A stretch of DNA of 39,448 bases from Flavobacterium sp. ZT3R18 (GCF_007097385.1 NZ_VJZS01000032.1:1-39448); one strand, 5' to 3'. Shown: positions 23,672 through 32,566, counted from the first letter of the stretch. Numbers and translations: made by a program. The notes: generated by a model not told the origin, from the sequence alone.

Positions 23672-24232
23672 TTATTTTCTATAAAATTTATCTTCTTCCC
23701 ATTTCGATGGATTTTCTTCTATATAATTTTGTATTCTTTCAAAGGATTCTGAATTTCTGATAATATGATCGTAAAAACGAGAATGCCATTCGAAGTTTTG
23801 ATTTACTTTTCGTATTTCAAATGTACATCTCCCTTTATACCATCGAATTATTCGGGATATATTTTCTGCAAGCATAGGATTATTTTCTCCTGAAAATCCG
23901 CCTATTGCCTGCTCTGATTGTACAGACGCGATAAATCGCGTCTCTACGAATACAACCGATTTATCAATAATCAATATTCCATGCATGTGATTGGGCATAA
24001 TCTGAAAATTCCCCAATTCAACATAAGGAAATTGTTTTACTATTTCTATCCAATATTTTTCAGCCAATGCTCCAACTGCATTCAGATTCATTTCCATATC
24101 GACAACTTCTCCAAAAAAGTGCTGCGTTTCCTTTGTACAAATCGTAATAAAATAAGCTCCATTAGTACCATAATCCCAATTTTGCAATCGAGCTGAAGGA
24201 ACCCTATATTTATTTCGGAATTTTTCTGCCAT
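23672..24232 (-). CDS. REP-associated tyrosine transposase (RAYT, IS200-like)
   Basis: 186-aa single-strand DNA transposase of the Y1/HUH class, the domesticated IS200 relatives that bind and move or maintain REP palindromes. The HUH motif is NHMHG at 81-85 and the nucleophile Tyr132 lies in ISRIIRWYKGR; the N-terminal YFITICTKE (27-35) is the family opening. REP palindromes flank the gene on both sides, and one lies inside it: residues 97-105 (ETRFIASVQ) are encoded by a full REP hairpin in frame. The conserved residues are otherwise intact, so the protein may be active. Confidence 0.92.
   Translation of the reverse strand: MAEKFRNKYRVPSARLQNWDYGTNGAYFITICTKETQHFFGEVVDMEMNLNAVGALAEKYWIEIVKQFPYVELGNFQIMPNHMHGILIIDKSVVFVETRFIASVQSEQAIGGFSGENNPMLAENISRIIRWYKGRCTFEIRKVNQNFEWHSRFYDHIIRNSESFERIQNYIEENPSKWEEDKFYRK
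23924..23943. repeat. REP palindrome 2, inside the RAYT coding sequence
   Basis: The identical 20-nt hairpin AGACGCGAT-AA-ATCGCGTCT, with TGTAC on one side and CTAC on the other, i.e. the same outer bases as the intergenic copies but inverted. It sits between the HUH motif and the catalytic tyrosine and keeps the frame open. Confidence 0.9.
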
Positions 24233-24275
24233 AATTTGATCTTTTTATTAGCTATACCAGCGAGCGGACGGGTAC

Positions 24276-24295
24276 AGACGCGATTTATCGCGTCT
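24276..24295. repeat. REP palindrome 3 (upstream of RAYT)
   Basis: AGACGCGAT, TT, ATCGCGTCT, preceded by GTAC; 43 bases before the RAYT start and followed by the short tandem repeat. Confidence 0.88.
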
Positions 24296-24332
24296 CACAC
24301 AATGCATCACACACAATGCATCACACACAATA
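24296..24332. repeat. 14-bp tandem repeat between two REPs
   Basis: About 2.6 copies of CACACACAATGCAT, the first slightly short, lying between REP 3 and REP 4. Confidence 0.8.
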
Positions 24333-24349
24333 TTTGCTCAACTAACGTG

Positions 24350-24369
24350 AGACGCGATAAATCGCGTCT
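24350..24369. repeat. REP palindrome 4
   Basis: AGACGCGAT-AA-ATCGCGTCT followed by CTAC. Together with REP 3 it forms a closely spaced inverted REP pair (a REPIN-like arrangement) upstream of the RAYT and just after the helicase gene. Confidence 0.88.
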
Positions 24370-24402
24370 CTACAACAACGGCATCAACAACAACAATTTC
24401 GA

Positions 24403-25824
24403 TCATTCTACAAAACTTTCATCTTTAAAACCAATCAAATATAATTTATTTTTGGCACGTGTCATAGCAGTGTACAACCATCGAATGTAATCCCTGTCGA
24501 TACCATTGGGTAAATAAGGTTGTTCTATAAAAACGGTATCCCATTGCCCTCCCTGCGATTTATGACAGGTTATGGCATACGAAAATTTGACTTGCAAGCC
24601 ATTGAAGTATTCGTTTGCTTTTACTTTCTGGAATTGTTTGAATTTGGTTTCTCCTTCGTAATCTTTCAATACTTCCTGATACAATCTATTGGATTCCTCA
24701 TAAGTTAACGATGCGGATTCACTTTTTATAGTATCCATCAAAAGTACGGTTTCAAACGGAATCTGATTGGGGTAATCAATCATTCGAATTTTTACTTTCG
24801 CAAATTTAAAACCGTACAATTCTTTGATATTGAAGATCTCTAAAACTTCGATAATATCACCATTGGCAATAAACCCAGCTTCATCCGAATCTTTTAACCA
24901 AAAATAATTGTTCTTCACGACCATCAAGAAATCGCCCGTAGACAATTCACTTTCTTTATCGAGAATTTTGGTTCGGATTTGCTCATTGTATTGATTGGCT
25001 CTTTTATTCGACCGAACGATAAAAGCCGTGTCTTCGATACTGTAATTACTGTAAGCCGAATTAATCGCATCCTGAATATCGTAGCCATCGGTCAATCGCA
25101 CAATATCTTTGAATTTCCGAACATCAAATTTGAATTCGGTTATAAAGGAATCTTTCAGTAGCTCACGTAATTCAGTAGCATTATGCAAAATCCCCGAACT
25201 TTCTTCCTGACGCATGACTTCATCCAGTTCAATATAATCGACCTCTTTATTGTAATTTAAACTTAAGGTTTGAATGTCTAATGCAGGGCTAATGTCCAAA
25301 TTTACTGGTGGCAATTGAGCCGTATCTCCCAATAAAATCATTTTGCAATTGGTTCCCGAATACACATACGAAATCAAATCATCCAGCAAAGAACCATTTT
25401 CATACAATTTAGAATCCGAATTCGTGTCTGAAATCATCGAGGCTTCATCGACTATAAAAATGGTGTTTTTGTGTTTGTTTTGCTGTAACGTAAACGAAAC
25501 TCCACCACCCGAAGACTTCTTAGGGAAATAGATTTTTTTATGAATCGTAAAAGCCGGTTTATTCGAATAATTCGCAATTACTTTGGCCGCGCGCCCTGTT
25601 GGAGCCAGCAAAACGTATTTTTTATTGATGTCCAATAAACTATTTACAATCGTAGAAATAACCGTTGTTTTTCCCGTTCCTGCGTATCCTTTTAGCACAA
25701 AAATGGTATCATTCTCATTCTCGGTCAAAAAAATGGCTATTTTTTGAAAAAAGATATCCTGTTTGTAGGTTGGTTGAAAAGGGAATTTTTTCTGTAAAAG
25801 ACTATAAAATAAGGAGGAATTCAT
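24403..25824 (-). CDS. RecD-like superfamily 1 helicase (AAA/UvrD_C_2)
   Basis: 473-aa ATP-dependent DNA helicase related to RecD2/exonuclease V alpha. Walker A is GYAGTGKTT at 46-54, Walker B is FIVDEASMIS near 125, LLGDTAQLPPV follows, and the C-terminal helicase motifs are ITCHKSQGGQWDTVFI near 405 and LYTAMTRAKNKLYLIGF at the end. It lacks the N-terminal RecD domain and the RecB/RecC partners nearby, so it is a stand-alone repair or replication helicase. The gene is divergent from the DUF3822 gene. Confidence 0.88.
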   Translation of the reverse strand: MNSSLFYSLLQKKFPFQPTYKQDIFFQKIAIFLTENENDTIFVLKGYAGTGKTTVISTIVNSLLDINKKYVLLAPTGRAAKVIANYSNKPAFTIHKKIYFPKKSSGGGVSFTLQQNKHKNTIFIVDEASMISDTNSDSKLYENGSLLDDLISYVYSGTNCKMILLGDTAQLPPVNLDISPALDIQTLSLNYNKEVDYIELDEVMRQEESSGILHNATELRELLKDSFITEFKFDVRKFKDIVRLTDGYDIQDAINSAYSNYSIEDTAFIVRSNKRANQYNEQIRTKILDKESELSTGDFLMVVKNNYFWLKDSDEAGFIANGDIIEVLEIFNIKELYGFKFAKVKIRMIDYPNQIPFETVLLMDTIKSESASLTYEESNRLYQEVLKDYEGETKFKQFQKVKANEYFNGLQVKFSYAITCHKSQGGQWDTVFIEQPYLPNGIDRDYIRWLYTAMTRAKNKLYLIGFKDESFVE

Positions 25825-26122
25825 TGGGTGTAATTTGAGTACAAAGTAAGTCTATTTCAATGGCAATTTCAAAAATCACTTGAAATATCAATGGCAATGG
25901 CAATATCAATTTCAAAAACATATAATAATTGGAGTACAAATTTCAAAATTCAATTTTAATATTTTTGAAAAAAAATCTATTTTGCATCTGCTTGTAACTT
26001 TTAATTTTTTCTATTGTCATTGTGATTATCACTATGATTGTCTTTGAAATTGCCATTGCCATTGATATTGCCATTGCCATTGCCTTTTTAATTTGTAAGT
26101 TTGCAATGTTGAAAACAAATCT
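25825..26122. repeat. Spacer with CAATGG/CAATTT hexamer tracts forming a 22-bp inverted repeat
   Basis: A left tract at about 25856-25916 (CAATGG, CAATTTC, CAATATC units) and a right tract at about 26043-26086 (GCCATT units) are mutually inverted. 25889-25910 and 26061-26082 are perfect 22-bp inverted copies, 150 bases apart. The region is the divergent promoter area of the RecD-like and DUF3822 genes. No gene is seen; the minus-strand open frame across it translates the repeat (MAMAISMAMAIS). Confidence 0.7.
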
Positions 26123-26935
26123 ATGAACACCAATATAACAGATAAAAAATACAAAAAACTTTCTATTCAAGTTTCCTTGACTGGACTTTCTTTTTGTTGT
26201 TTTGACACTTTGAATAATAAAATAACGGCACTCAATGAAGTGCAGTTTGACCCTTTTCATAAAGCAACCAAAATTGAGGAATTGTTCGCGGATGCTTTTC
26301 GGGATTACCCTGAATTAAAAGAATCTTATGACGAGATTCAAGTTATACACAATAATAATCTTTCAACATTTGTTCCTACGGCTCTGTTTGACGAACAATT
26401 TTTGGGGAGTTATTTGCAATACAATACCAAAGTTTTTGAAACCGACTTTTTTGCATTTGATGAAATAACAAATTATCAAATGAATGCGGTTTACATTCCT
26501 TATGTGAATATAAATAACTTTTTTATAGACCAATTTGGTTCATTTGATTACAGACATGCCAACAGTATTTTGGTTTCAAAACTTTTGGATGCCTCCAAAA
26601 ACAATGACGCCAAGAAAATGATAGTACATTTTAATCCAGGTCATTTTGAAATTATTGTTGTCCAAAACCAAAAATTACTTTTATTCAATTCATTCGAATA
26701 TAAAATTCCCGAAGATTTTATTTATTATTTGCTTTTTACAGCCGAACAATTAAATATGAATCCAGAAAGTTTTAAATTGGAATTATTAGGAGCCATTTCC
26801 GAAGAAGATGTTTTTTATAAAATCGCTTTCAAATACATTCGGAATGTATCCTTCTTTGATGTAACTGATTTACAAAAAAACAACTCTTTTTCAACAGCTC
26901 AAAATCAGCAACATTTTATACTTTTTAACTCATGA
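26123..26935 (+). CDS. DUF3822 family protein (actin-like fold candidate)
   Basis: 270-aa protein of the kind always found before rsmD in Bacteroidota (DUF3822). Typical segments are LSIQVSLTGLSFCCFD near 12, the NAVYIPYVNINNFFIDQFGSF block near 118, and VHFNPGHFEIIVVQ near 173. The repeating beta-beta-alpha layout and the IVVQNQKLLLFNSF strand pair suggest an RNase H/actin-like fold, as in type IV pilus PilM-like proteins; this is inference. Its stop overlaps the rsmD start (ATGA at 26932-26935), implying coupled translation. Function unknown. Confidence 0.85.
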   Translation: MNTNITDKKYKKLSIQVSLTGLSFCCFDTLNNKITALNEVQFDPFHKATKIEELFADAFRDYPELKESYDEIQVIHNNNLSTFVPTALFDEQFLGSYLQYNTKVFETDFFAFDEITNYQMNAVYIPYVNINNFFIDQFGSFDYRHANSILVSKLLDASKNNDAKKMIVHFNPGHFEIIVVQNQKLLLFNSFEYKIPEDFIYYLLFTAEQLNMNPESFKLELLGAISEEDVFYKIAFKYIRNVSFFDVTDLQKNNSFSTAQNQQHFILFNS

Positions 26936-27534
26936 GAATCATATCCGGAAAATACAAAGGAAGACGCATTTCCCCGCCAAAAGGCCTACCTGTTCGCCCA
27001 ACAACAGACATGAGTAAAGAAGCATTATTTAATGTTTTGAATAACCATTTCAGTTTTGAGAACTTGAAAATATTGGATTTATTCGCAGGAACAGGTAATA
27101 TCAGCTATGAATTTGCTTCTCGTGGGAGTACACCAATCACTTCTGTAGACGGAGATTTTGGTTGCGTAAAATTCATCAAGCAAGTGGCAGCCGAATATGA
27201 TTTTAATATTGCGGCTACAAAAAGTGATGTTTTTGCTTTTTTAGAAAAAAACAAAACTTCTTACGACATTATTTTTGCCGATCCACCTTATGCATTAGAC
27301 CAAAAGACTTTTGAGAAAATTGTATTATTGATTTTCGAAAAAGAATTACTCAATGAAGAAGGTATGATGGTTATTGAACATTCTAAATATACCAAACTGG
27401 ATCACATGATTAATTTTTCTTTCCAGAAAACGTACGGAGGTTCTATTTTTAGTTTCTTTGAATTGGATTCAACCGAAGAGGAAGAAATAGATGATGAGTC
27501 CAATCGAAAAAGCACCGAAGATGACGAAGATTAA
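26932..27534 (+). CDS. rsmD: 16S rRNA (guanine(966)-N(2))-methyltransferase
   Basis: Methylates G966 (E. coli numbering) of 16S rRNA in the small subunit, using SAM. The 200-aa protein starts MRIISGKYKGRRI with the family-specific RPTTDMSKEALFNVL (22-36), the SAM loop LDLFAGTGNISYE near 46, and the catalytic FADPPYAL near 121. It carries an extra acidic tail of about 17 residues (EEEEIDDE..EDDED). It overlaps the DUF3822 gene by four bases. Confidence 0.95.
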   Translation: MRIISGKYKGRRISPPKGLPVRPTTDMSKEALFNVLNNHFSFENLKILDLFAGTGNISYEFASRGSTPITSVDGDFGCVKFIKQVAAEYDFNIAATKSDVFAFLEKNKTSYDIIFADPPYALDQKTFEKIVLLIFEKELLNEEGMMVIEHSKYTKLDHMINFSFQKTYGGSIFSFFELDSTEEEEIDDESNRKSTEDDED

Positions 27535-27563
27535 TTTATAAAATAATTTTATACCCAAAAAGA

Positions 27564-27587
27564 GAGCCCTTGTTATTGCAAGGGCTC
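27564..27587. terminator. Terminator hairpin, shared by convergent genes
   Basis: GAGCCCTTG and CAAGGGCTC pair across a TTATTG loop. On the minus strand a T-run follows (plus AAAAA at 27557-27561). The stop codon of the minus-strand gene lies in the loop at 27573-27575. Confidence 0.75.
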
Positions 27588-28262
27588 CGGTATTTTAATA
27601 GGTCTTGGTTTTGGTCCTGGTTTCTTTTTAAAACTGAAATAATAGTTTAAACCAGCTCCAAGTGAGTTTTTTATAAAAAAATCACTACTCCCACTGTGAT
27701 TTAATTCATTCAAAACGCTACCCAGATCAACATTTTGATAATAGATATTCAAACATAAAGAATCCGTATTATCATTAGAAACACTAATATCAAGACCAAT
27801 GCCAATTCCTAAAGAATGTTGCCAATCTACAATTGTTTCTTTGGTTGTCGTTTTTACATCATTAGCATTTAATGTTGTAAATTTTCCCACAGCTGTGACT
27901 TTAGAAAAAGAATATTTTGGCAAAAGCACAAAATAAGTGTCATTTTCTCCATTATTACCAATACAAATCTTTGGACAGAAATTAAAATTCAAAGCGTTAG
28001 CCGACCTTCTAAATATACTTTTTACATTACCCTGATCGCTATGAAGTTCTACATCATCAATAGGAACTAATAGAACATTAAACTCAATTTCTGGTTTTAT
28101 ATAATGTTTAATCTTAAATTCAGCACCACAATTGACACCAACAAAAAGTGATTTGTCTAAAATCCCACCTAAATAACCCGAAAAACCACCAAAACCTCTA
28201 ATGTTTTGAGCTTTTGCATTCATAGAGATAACCAACAAGATAAATAAAAATATTTTTTTCAT
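27573..28262 (-). CDS. Exported beta-rich protein, probable outer-membrane barrel
   Basis: 229 aa with a signal peptide (MKKIFLFILLVISMNAKAQ, cleavage after AQ at about 19). The rest alternates short beta strands rich in Gly, Asn and aromatic residues (GGFSGYLGGILDKSLFVGVN, SLGAGLNYYFSF) like small outer-membrane barrels, then ends with a proline-rich tail (KKKPGPKPRPIKIPEPLQ) encoded partly by the terminator. No specific family is recognised. It starts 6 bases after the gene at 28269-28811, so the two form an operon of exported proteins. Confidence 0.7.
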   Translation of the reverse strand: MKKIFLFILLVISMNAKAQNIRGFGGFSGYLGGILDKSLFVGVNCGAEFKIKHYIKPEIEFNVLLVPIDDVELHSDQGNVKSIFRRSANALNFNFCPKICIGNNGENDTYFVLLPKYSFSKVTAVGKFTTLNANDVKTTTKETIVDWQHSLGIGIGLDISVSNDNTDSLCLNIYYQNVDLGSVLNELNHSGSSDFFIKNSLGAGLNYYFSFKKKPGPKPRPIKIPEPLQ

Positions 28263-28268
28263 TACTAA

Positions 28269-28811
28269 CTATTTACCAATTACCCAACCTAGTGTGAAAT
28301 TTATCACTGGTACAACTTTGCCGTCGTATTTATCAAACTTATATCCGATTCCTCCGTTTAAACTCAAATTAAAATTATGCTTATAAGTCCTTTGAAAACC
28401 CCAGACAGGAGCAACTGTAATGGATGGTGCTGATGATGAATAATTCGAATTTGAATTAATGGACTCAAAACGATAAATCGTATTCAATCCATAAAAATCA
28501 CCCGAATTACCTATAGTTCTCTTTCCTTTGCCTGCTCTTTTCTCTATGTTATAATAATGGCGATACTGCTCGTTAATAGTTGGATAATAAGACCAAGTAG
28601 AGCCTCTAAAACCGCTACTACTATAACCAACTCCAAAACTTAATTCTGAATAAAGGGTGTTTTTATCACTAAAACCATGCTCGTAAACAACACCGGGTAA
28701 TATTAAATTTATCTTGAATTGATTTTTCTCAACAACAGTAGTTTCTTGAGCAGTAGTTTTCATTAAAGGACAAAAAAGCAAAAAACAAACAAACGAATAG
28801 AGCAATTTCAT
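28269..28811 (-). CDS. Exported beta-rich protein, first gene of a pair
   Basis: 180 aa with a signal peptide (MKLLYSFVCFLLFCPLMKTTAQ, cleavage near 22). The mature part has strands typical of a small outer-membrane barrel: NLILPGVVYEHGF, LYSELSFGVGYSS, PSITVAPVWGFQ, LSLNGGIGYKFDKYD, and a terminal VINFTLGWVIGK strand. I see no named family. Upstream 127 bases separate it from the receptor gene on the same strand. It could be a partner of the following gene; no function is proposed. Confidence 0.7.
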   Translation of the reverse strand: MKLLYSFVCFLLFCPLMKTTAQETTVVEKNQFKINLILPGVVYEHGFSDKNTLYSELSFGVGYSSSGFRGSTWSYYPTINEQYRHYYNIEKRAGKGKRTIGNSGDFYGLNTIYRFESINSNSNYSSSAPSITVAPVWGFQRTYKHNFNLSLNGGIGYKFDKYDGKVVPVINFTLGWVIGK

Positions 28812-28938
28812 AATAGGATTGTAATAAAATTAAAATGCGCCAAATGTAATACAATTATTATATGCAAAACACTTTTGTAGTTATTTTAGTTTAAAAAATA
28901 AATGGTTTTCAAACTATAAAAAGTACCTCGGAAAATTA

Positions 28939-31056
28939 TTATCGAATTCTATTGGAGTTATCATCAATATTTTTTTCTTTAAACTCGGTCGATTTTATTT
29001 TACCAAAAGAATATTTAATAGCTATTGAAAATTCATGTGAGTCAACCAAAAACCTCGCTTTTGAACTGATATTATTTATGGTAAATCTTTCTTCGTATAT
29101 CGTATTTCTAAAAACATCATTATAACTTAAGGTACAGTTCCAATTCGTGAAAAATGTTTTTGAAATTCCTAAATCCATGACAAACATTGCTTTTCTTTCA
29201 AACACACCTTCTTTTTGTTCCGTTAATCCCCTAGCTGCTGCCACTATTGTGTACCCTTTTGGGAGTTTGAATTCATTGCTTGAATAATAGTACAGATAGG
29301 GTTTTGATGCTATAAACAGCGCAGAATTATCTTCAATCTTATTCAATATACAACTTATACTATTGCTTGATGTCCAATTTTTATACGTGAAAGGCAATGT
29401 GAATTCTAAATTAAATCCCGTTTCTTTCTCAAAATTAGTTTCTTTAAAAGTCAGTATATTGTTATGGCTATCGAATATAAAACTGCTATACACAGGATCT
29501 GTATTTTGATAGTAACTTAGCTTTACCGATTTGTCATGATATTGAAAACTAGACGAAATCTGATTGTTAATTGTTGGATCTAAATTGATATTTCTAGAAT
29601 ATAAAAAATAGGGATTGATATAAGCGGCTCCCTGACTTGTCGATGAATAATTGGGTCTCGAAATACTTTTGGAATAGTTTACCGTTATCGATTTAGTACT
29701 GTCAATCGGGATATCCAACTGTACTTTCGGAAAAAAATCAGTGTAATTCTTGTTGATTAATGGCGCAGCATCATTCTTGAATTTCCCCACGATGTTGGTG
29801 TTTTCGACTCTAAAACCAACCGAATACCCAATCTTTTTGATATTTCCAGACAATTGTGCATAGCCTGCACTATTTTTCTCTTTAAAATTATAATTCGAGC
29901 TGATTGTAGTATTGCTATCATAATTGAAGATTTTAAAATCGGTTTTAGCATCTGCAGCTAAATAAAGTCCTCCGTATTCCAACCTCATATCATTTTTAAA
30001 TTTCTTTTCAAGATCTACTCTACCCGATAAAACATCAATATTAAATTTTTGAGCGCTGTTTTGAGCCCATTCAAATTGAGTGTCATTGAAATTATTCTCG
30101 GTCAATGACCTTAAATCTTGATCAAAATTCGAATATTGAAATCCAGTAAATAACTGTGTGTCAATCGATTTTATTTTCTTTGAATAGTTAACAAAAGAGT
30201 TAACAAAATTCTTCACACTCTTATTATCACTATGTGTCACGACATTATTTTCTACATTTCCTTTCTTGTTGTAGGTTGTGGTGTTTATATCAAAAGGTTC
30301 ACTTTGCAATTTACCATTTACACTAATTGAAAAATAATCTTCTTCATTGATTTTATAAAACAGACCACCACCAAAAATAAACTGCTTTCTTTTGGTATTG
30401 GCTGTAGCAACATTATAATTTGAAATTATATCTGCATCTGGAATTTGATAGCCGATACTATGACTTTCCCAAGGATTTAATTTATTGTAATTAAAATTGG
30501 CTTTCCATTCTAATTTATTCTTTTTAAAACTCGAATTTATTCCCAGATAATTATTGTATTCTTTCTTGAACGAGGCCACTTCAGATAAAGTTGTTTGAGA
30601 ACCTTCCTTTTTGCTAAACTTTCTGGTAATCAAAATAACGGCTCTACCTTCGGCTTCATACTTAGAGGAAGGATTATTAATGATTTCAATGGTTTTAATG
30701 TCATCAACAGACAGGGCATTCAAGTCATTCATGCCCATTTTTTGATTGTCAATATAAATTAATGGGTTTCCTTTTCCTATAACCGAAATATTTTCTTTGT
30801 CGGCACTGATCGTAATGTTGGGTAATTTAGATAGCAAGTCTATTGTATTGGGAGTTGCATTCAGAATTGAATTGGCTACATCGACTTTGATATTTCCATT
30901 TTTGTTGCTGAACATTTTCTTTTCTTTAGTGACAATTACTTCGTTTAAGTTATTTGATATACTGTCGTTTGTGGTTGCATTTTGTCCATATCCAAATCCT
31001 GATATAATAAGACACATCGTGATAGCTGCATTTTGAATTCCTAAATTCTTTCTCAT
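28939..31056 (-). CDS. TonB-dependent receptor-like outer-membrane barrel protein
   Basis: 705 aa. A signal peptide (residues 1-24, ending GFGYGQ) precedes a short plug-like domain at ~35-145 (LNEVIVTKEKKM, then LLSKLPNITISADKENISVIGKG and IKTIEIINNPSSKYEAEGRAVILI), and then a long barrel of amphipathic strands to the end. This is the outer membrane beta-barrel (OMP_b-brl_3) subgroup: unlike SusC it lacks the N-terminal carboxypeptidase-like domain and no SusD follows. The gene is divergent from a histidine kinase/response regulator pair, which probably controls it. The ligand is unknown. Confidence 0.85.
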   Translation of the reverse strand: MRKNLGIQNAAITMCLIISGFGYGQNATTNDSISNNLNEVIVTKEKKMFSNKNGNIKVDVANSILNATPNTIDLLSKLPNITISADKENISVIGKGNPLIYIDNQKMGMNDLNALSVDDIKTIEIINNPSSKYEAEGRAVILITRKFSKKEGSQTTLSEVASFKKEYNNYLGINSSFKKNKLEWKANFNYNKLNPWESHSIGYQIPDADIISNYNVATANTKRKQFIFGGGLFYKINEEDYFSISVNGKLQSEPFDINTTTYNKKGNVENNVVTHSDNKSVKNFVNSFVNYSKKIKSIDTQLFTGFQYSNFDQDLRSLTENNFNDTQFEWAQNSAQKFNIDVLSGRVDLEKKFKNDMRLEYGGLYLAADAKTDFKIFNYDSNTTISSNYNFKEKNSAGYAQLSGNIKKIGYSVGFRVENTNIVGKFKNDAAPLINKNYTDFFPKVQLDIPIDSTKSITVNYSKSISRPNYSSTSQGAAYINPYFLYSRNINLDPTINNQISSSFQYHDKSVKLSYYQNTDPVYSSFIFDSHNNILTFKETNFEKETGFNLEFTLPFTYKNWTSSNSISCILNKIEDNSALFIASKPYLYYYSSNEFKLPKGYTIVAAARGLTEQKEGVFERKAMFVMDLGISKTFFTNWNCTLSYNDVFRNTIYEERFTINNISSKARFLVDSHEFSIAIKYSFGKIKSTEFKEKNIDDNSNRIR

Positions 31057-31172
31057 TTATAATAGTATGTTTTGTGATTTTGAAACATTGCAAAAATGAA
31101 TCTAAATACTCGTTCTATAAGTTAATCGAAGGTTAATGCGGAGTTAATGGCTAATTTGAATAATAAAAGGAT

Positions 31173-31180
31173 TATTTTTG
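31173..31180 (+). promoter_or_regulatory. -7 box of the histidine kinase gene
   Basis: TATTTTTG, 17 nt before the ATG at 31198. It lies inside the longer open frame from 31147 and supports the shorter start. Confidence 0.5.
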
Positions 31181-31197
31181 AATTCAATTTTTACCGA

Positions 31198-32556
31198 ATG
31201 AAGCAAAGAATCAATTTATTAATCGCGTTTTCAGTAGTCGCTTTGATTGCCTTATCGGTGGTGCAATGCTATTTGGTAAAAACCACTTATGATTATAAAG
31301 TGGCTCAATTTCACACGGAAATCAAAGATAAAATTGCCCAAATAACGAATGATTATAGTGATATTGATTCAGCTTACGTGAACAAAAAAGAGTTGTTGTA
31401 TAAGCAATTGGCTCAAAATTATATTTTAAACAAAAAACCAAAATTCCATATTGAAAGTACATTGCTTAATAGTGAATCCGGAAGCGAATTAACTAGAAAA
31501 CTGCAACTTAAATTCAAACGTGAATTCCCTGATGTTTCAATAAATTTTGCCATTGTTCTGAACAAGTTTGTCATTTATAACAGTCATAAAAAAGCAGATA
31601 CCATTTTTTCAGAAAAGCCATTTATCAAAAACAAAATATATGGCAATTTGGCGACTTTAAACAATTCTTTTTTGGTTCGGAATTATGTCAGTACGACAAA
31701 TGGCTCTTCAGTAATGCCCGATTATAAATTGCTTACCGAAGATTCTATGTACGTTTCTGTAATCGATTGGGAAGCCATAATTCTAAAAAGAATGAGAATG
31801 GTTTTATTGCTATCGTTACTTTCAATTCTAACATTGATAACCCTTTTTGTAATTGCCATAAAAGCATTAATCAAACAAAAAAAAGTAAGTGATGTCAAAA
31901 CCGATTTTATCAATAATATTACCCACGAACTCAAAACGCCTTTGACCACTTTGGGAATCTCCACAAAAATATTGGAGCGAAAGGACATTCGGGACAATGA
32001 AGTGCAATTCAACACGATTCTAAATACCATTTCACGTCAAAATAGTCGTTTACAGAGTTTAATTGATCAAGTAATGGCCAATTCATTGGGAGAAAACGAA
32101 ATTGAATTGCTAAAAGAAAAAATCGATGCAGAATCTTTTTTGAATTCCATTGTTGCCGATTTTAAAATTACATATCCCAAAGTAACTATTGAAACCTTTT
32201 ATAACACCAAAGAAACCTTTTTGATTTTAGATAAATTTCATTTGACAACGGCCATTTTAAATGTACTCGAAAATGCCGTAAAATATGGAAGTAACACAAT
32301 CATAATTAAAACCGAAATACTCAAAAACCAATTTAACCTCAGTATTAAAGATGATGGAATCGGGATTTCAAAAAACAAGCATTCCTTATTGTTTGATAAA
32401 TTTTACAGAGTCGAGCAAGGTAATTTACATAATGCCAAAGGATTGGGATTGGGCCTTTATTATGTAAACCAAATCATAAAAGCACATCAAGGCTCCATTG
32501 CTGTTATGAGTGATTTAGGAAAAGGATCTGTATTTACCATTATGTTTAAAGTTTAA
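31198..32556 (+). CDS. Membrane sensor histidine kinase
   Basis: 452-aa two-component sensor. TM1 at ~6-26 (LLIAFSVVALIALSVVQCYL) and TM2 at ~203-222 (LLLSLLSILTLITLFVIA) enclose a periplasmic sensor of about 175 residues with no recognised fold. The kinase core follows: H-box ITHELKTP with His243, N-box NVLENAVKYG near 355, G1 DDGIGIS and G2 GLGLGLYYV. The start at 31198 (MKQRINLL) fits the promoter and places TM1 properly. It is followed 10 bases later by its response regulator and is divergent from the barrel receptor. Confidence 0.92.
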   Translation: MKQRINLLIAFSVVALIALSVVQCYLVKTTYDYKVAQFHTEIKDKIAQITNDYSDIDSAYVNKKELLYKQLAQNYILNKKPKFHIESTLLNSESGSELTRKLQLKFKREFPDVSINFAIVLNKFVIYNSHKKADTIFSEKPFIKNKIYGNLATLNNSFLVRNYVSTTNGSSVMPDYKLLTEDSMYVSVIDWEAIILKRMRMVLLLSLLSILTLITLFVIAIKALIKQKKVSDVKTDFINNITHELKTPLTTLGISTKILERKDIRDNEVQFNTILNTISRQNSRLQSLIDQVMANSLGENEIELLKEKIDAESFLNSIVADFKITYPKVTIETFYNTKETFLILDKFHLTTAILNVLENAVKYGSNTIIIKTEILKNQFNLSIKDDGIGISKNKHSLLFDKFYRVEQGNLHNAKGLGLGLYYVNQIIKAHQGSIAVMSDLGKGSVFTIMFKV

Positions 32557-32566
32557 TAATTTACCA

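Noticed and set aside
24270..24370. Possible CRISPR array in the REP/tandem-repeat region
   Set aside because: Repeats are inverted hairpins and a 14-bp tandem with no spacers of uniform length and no cas genes.
25943..26260. 105-aa minus-strand open frame with MAMAIS repeats
   Set aside because: It translates the hexamer repeat and overlaps the start of the DUF3822 gene; no promoter or ribosome site.
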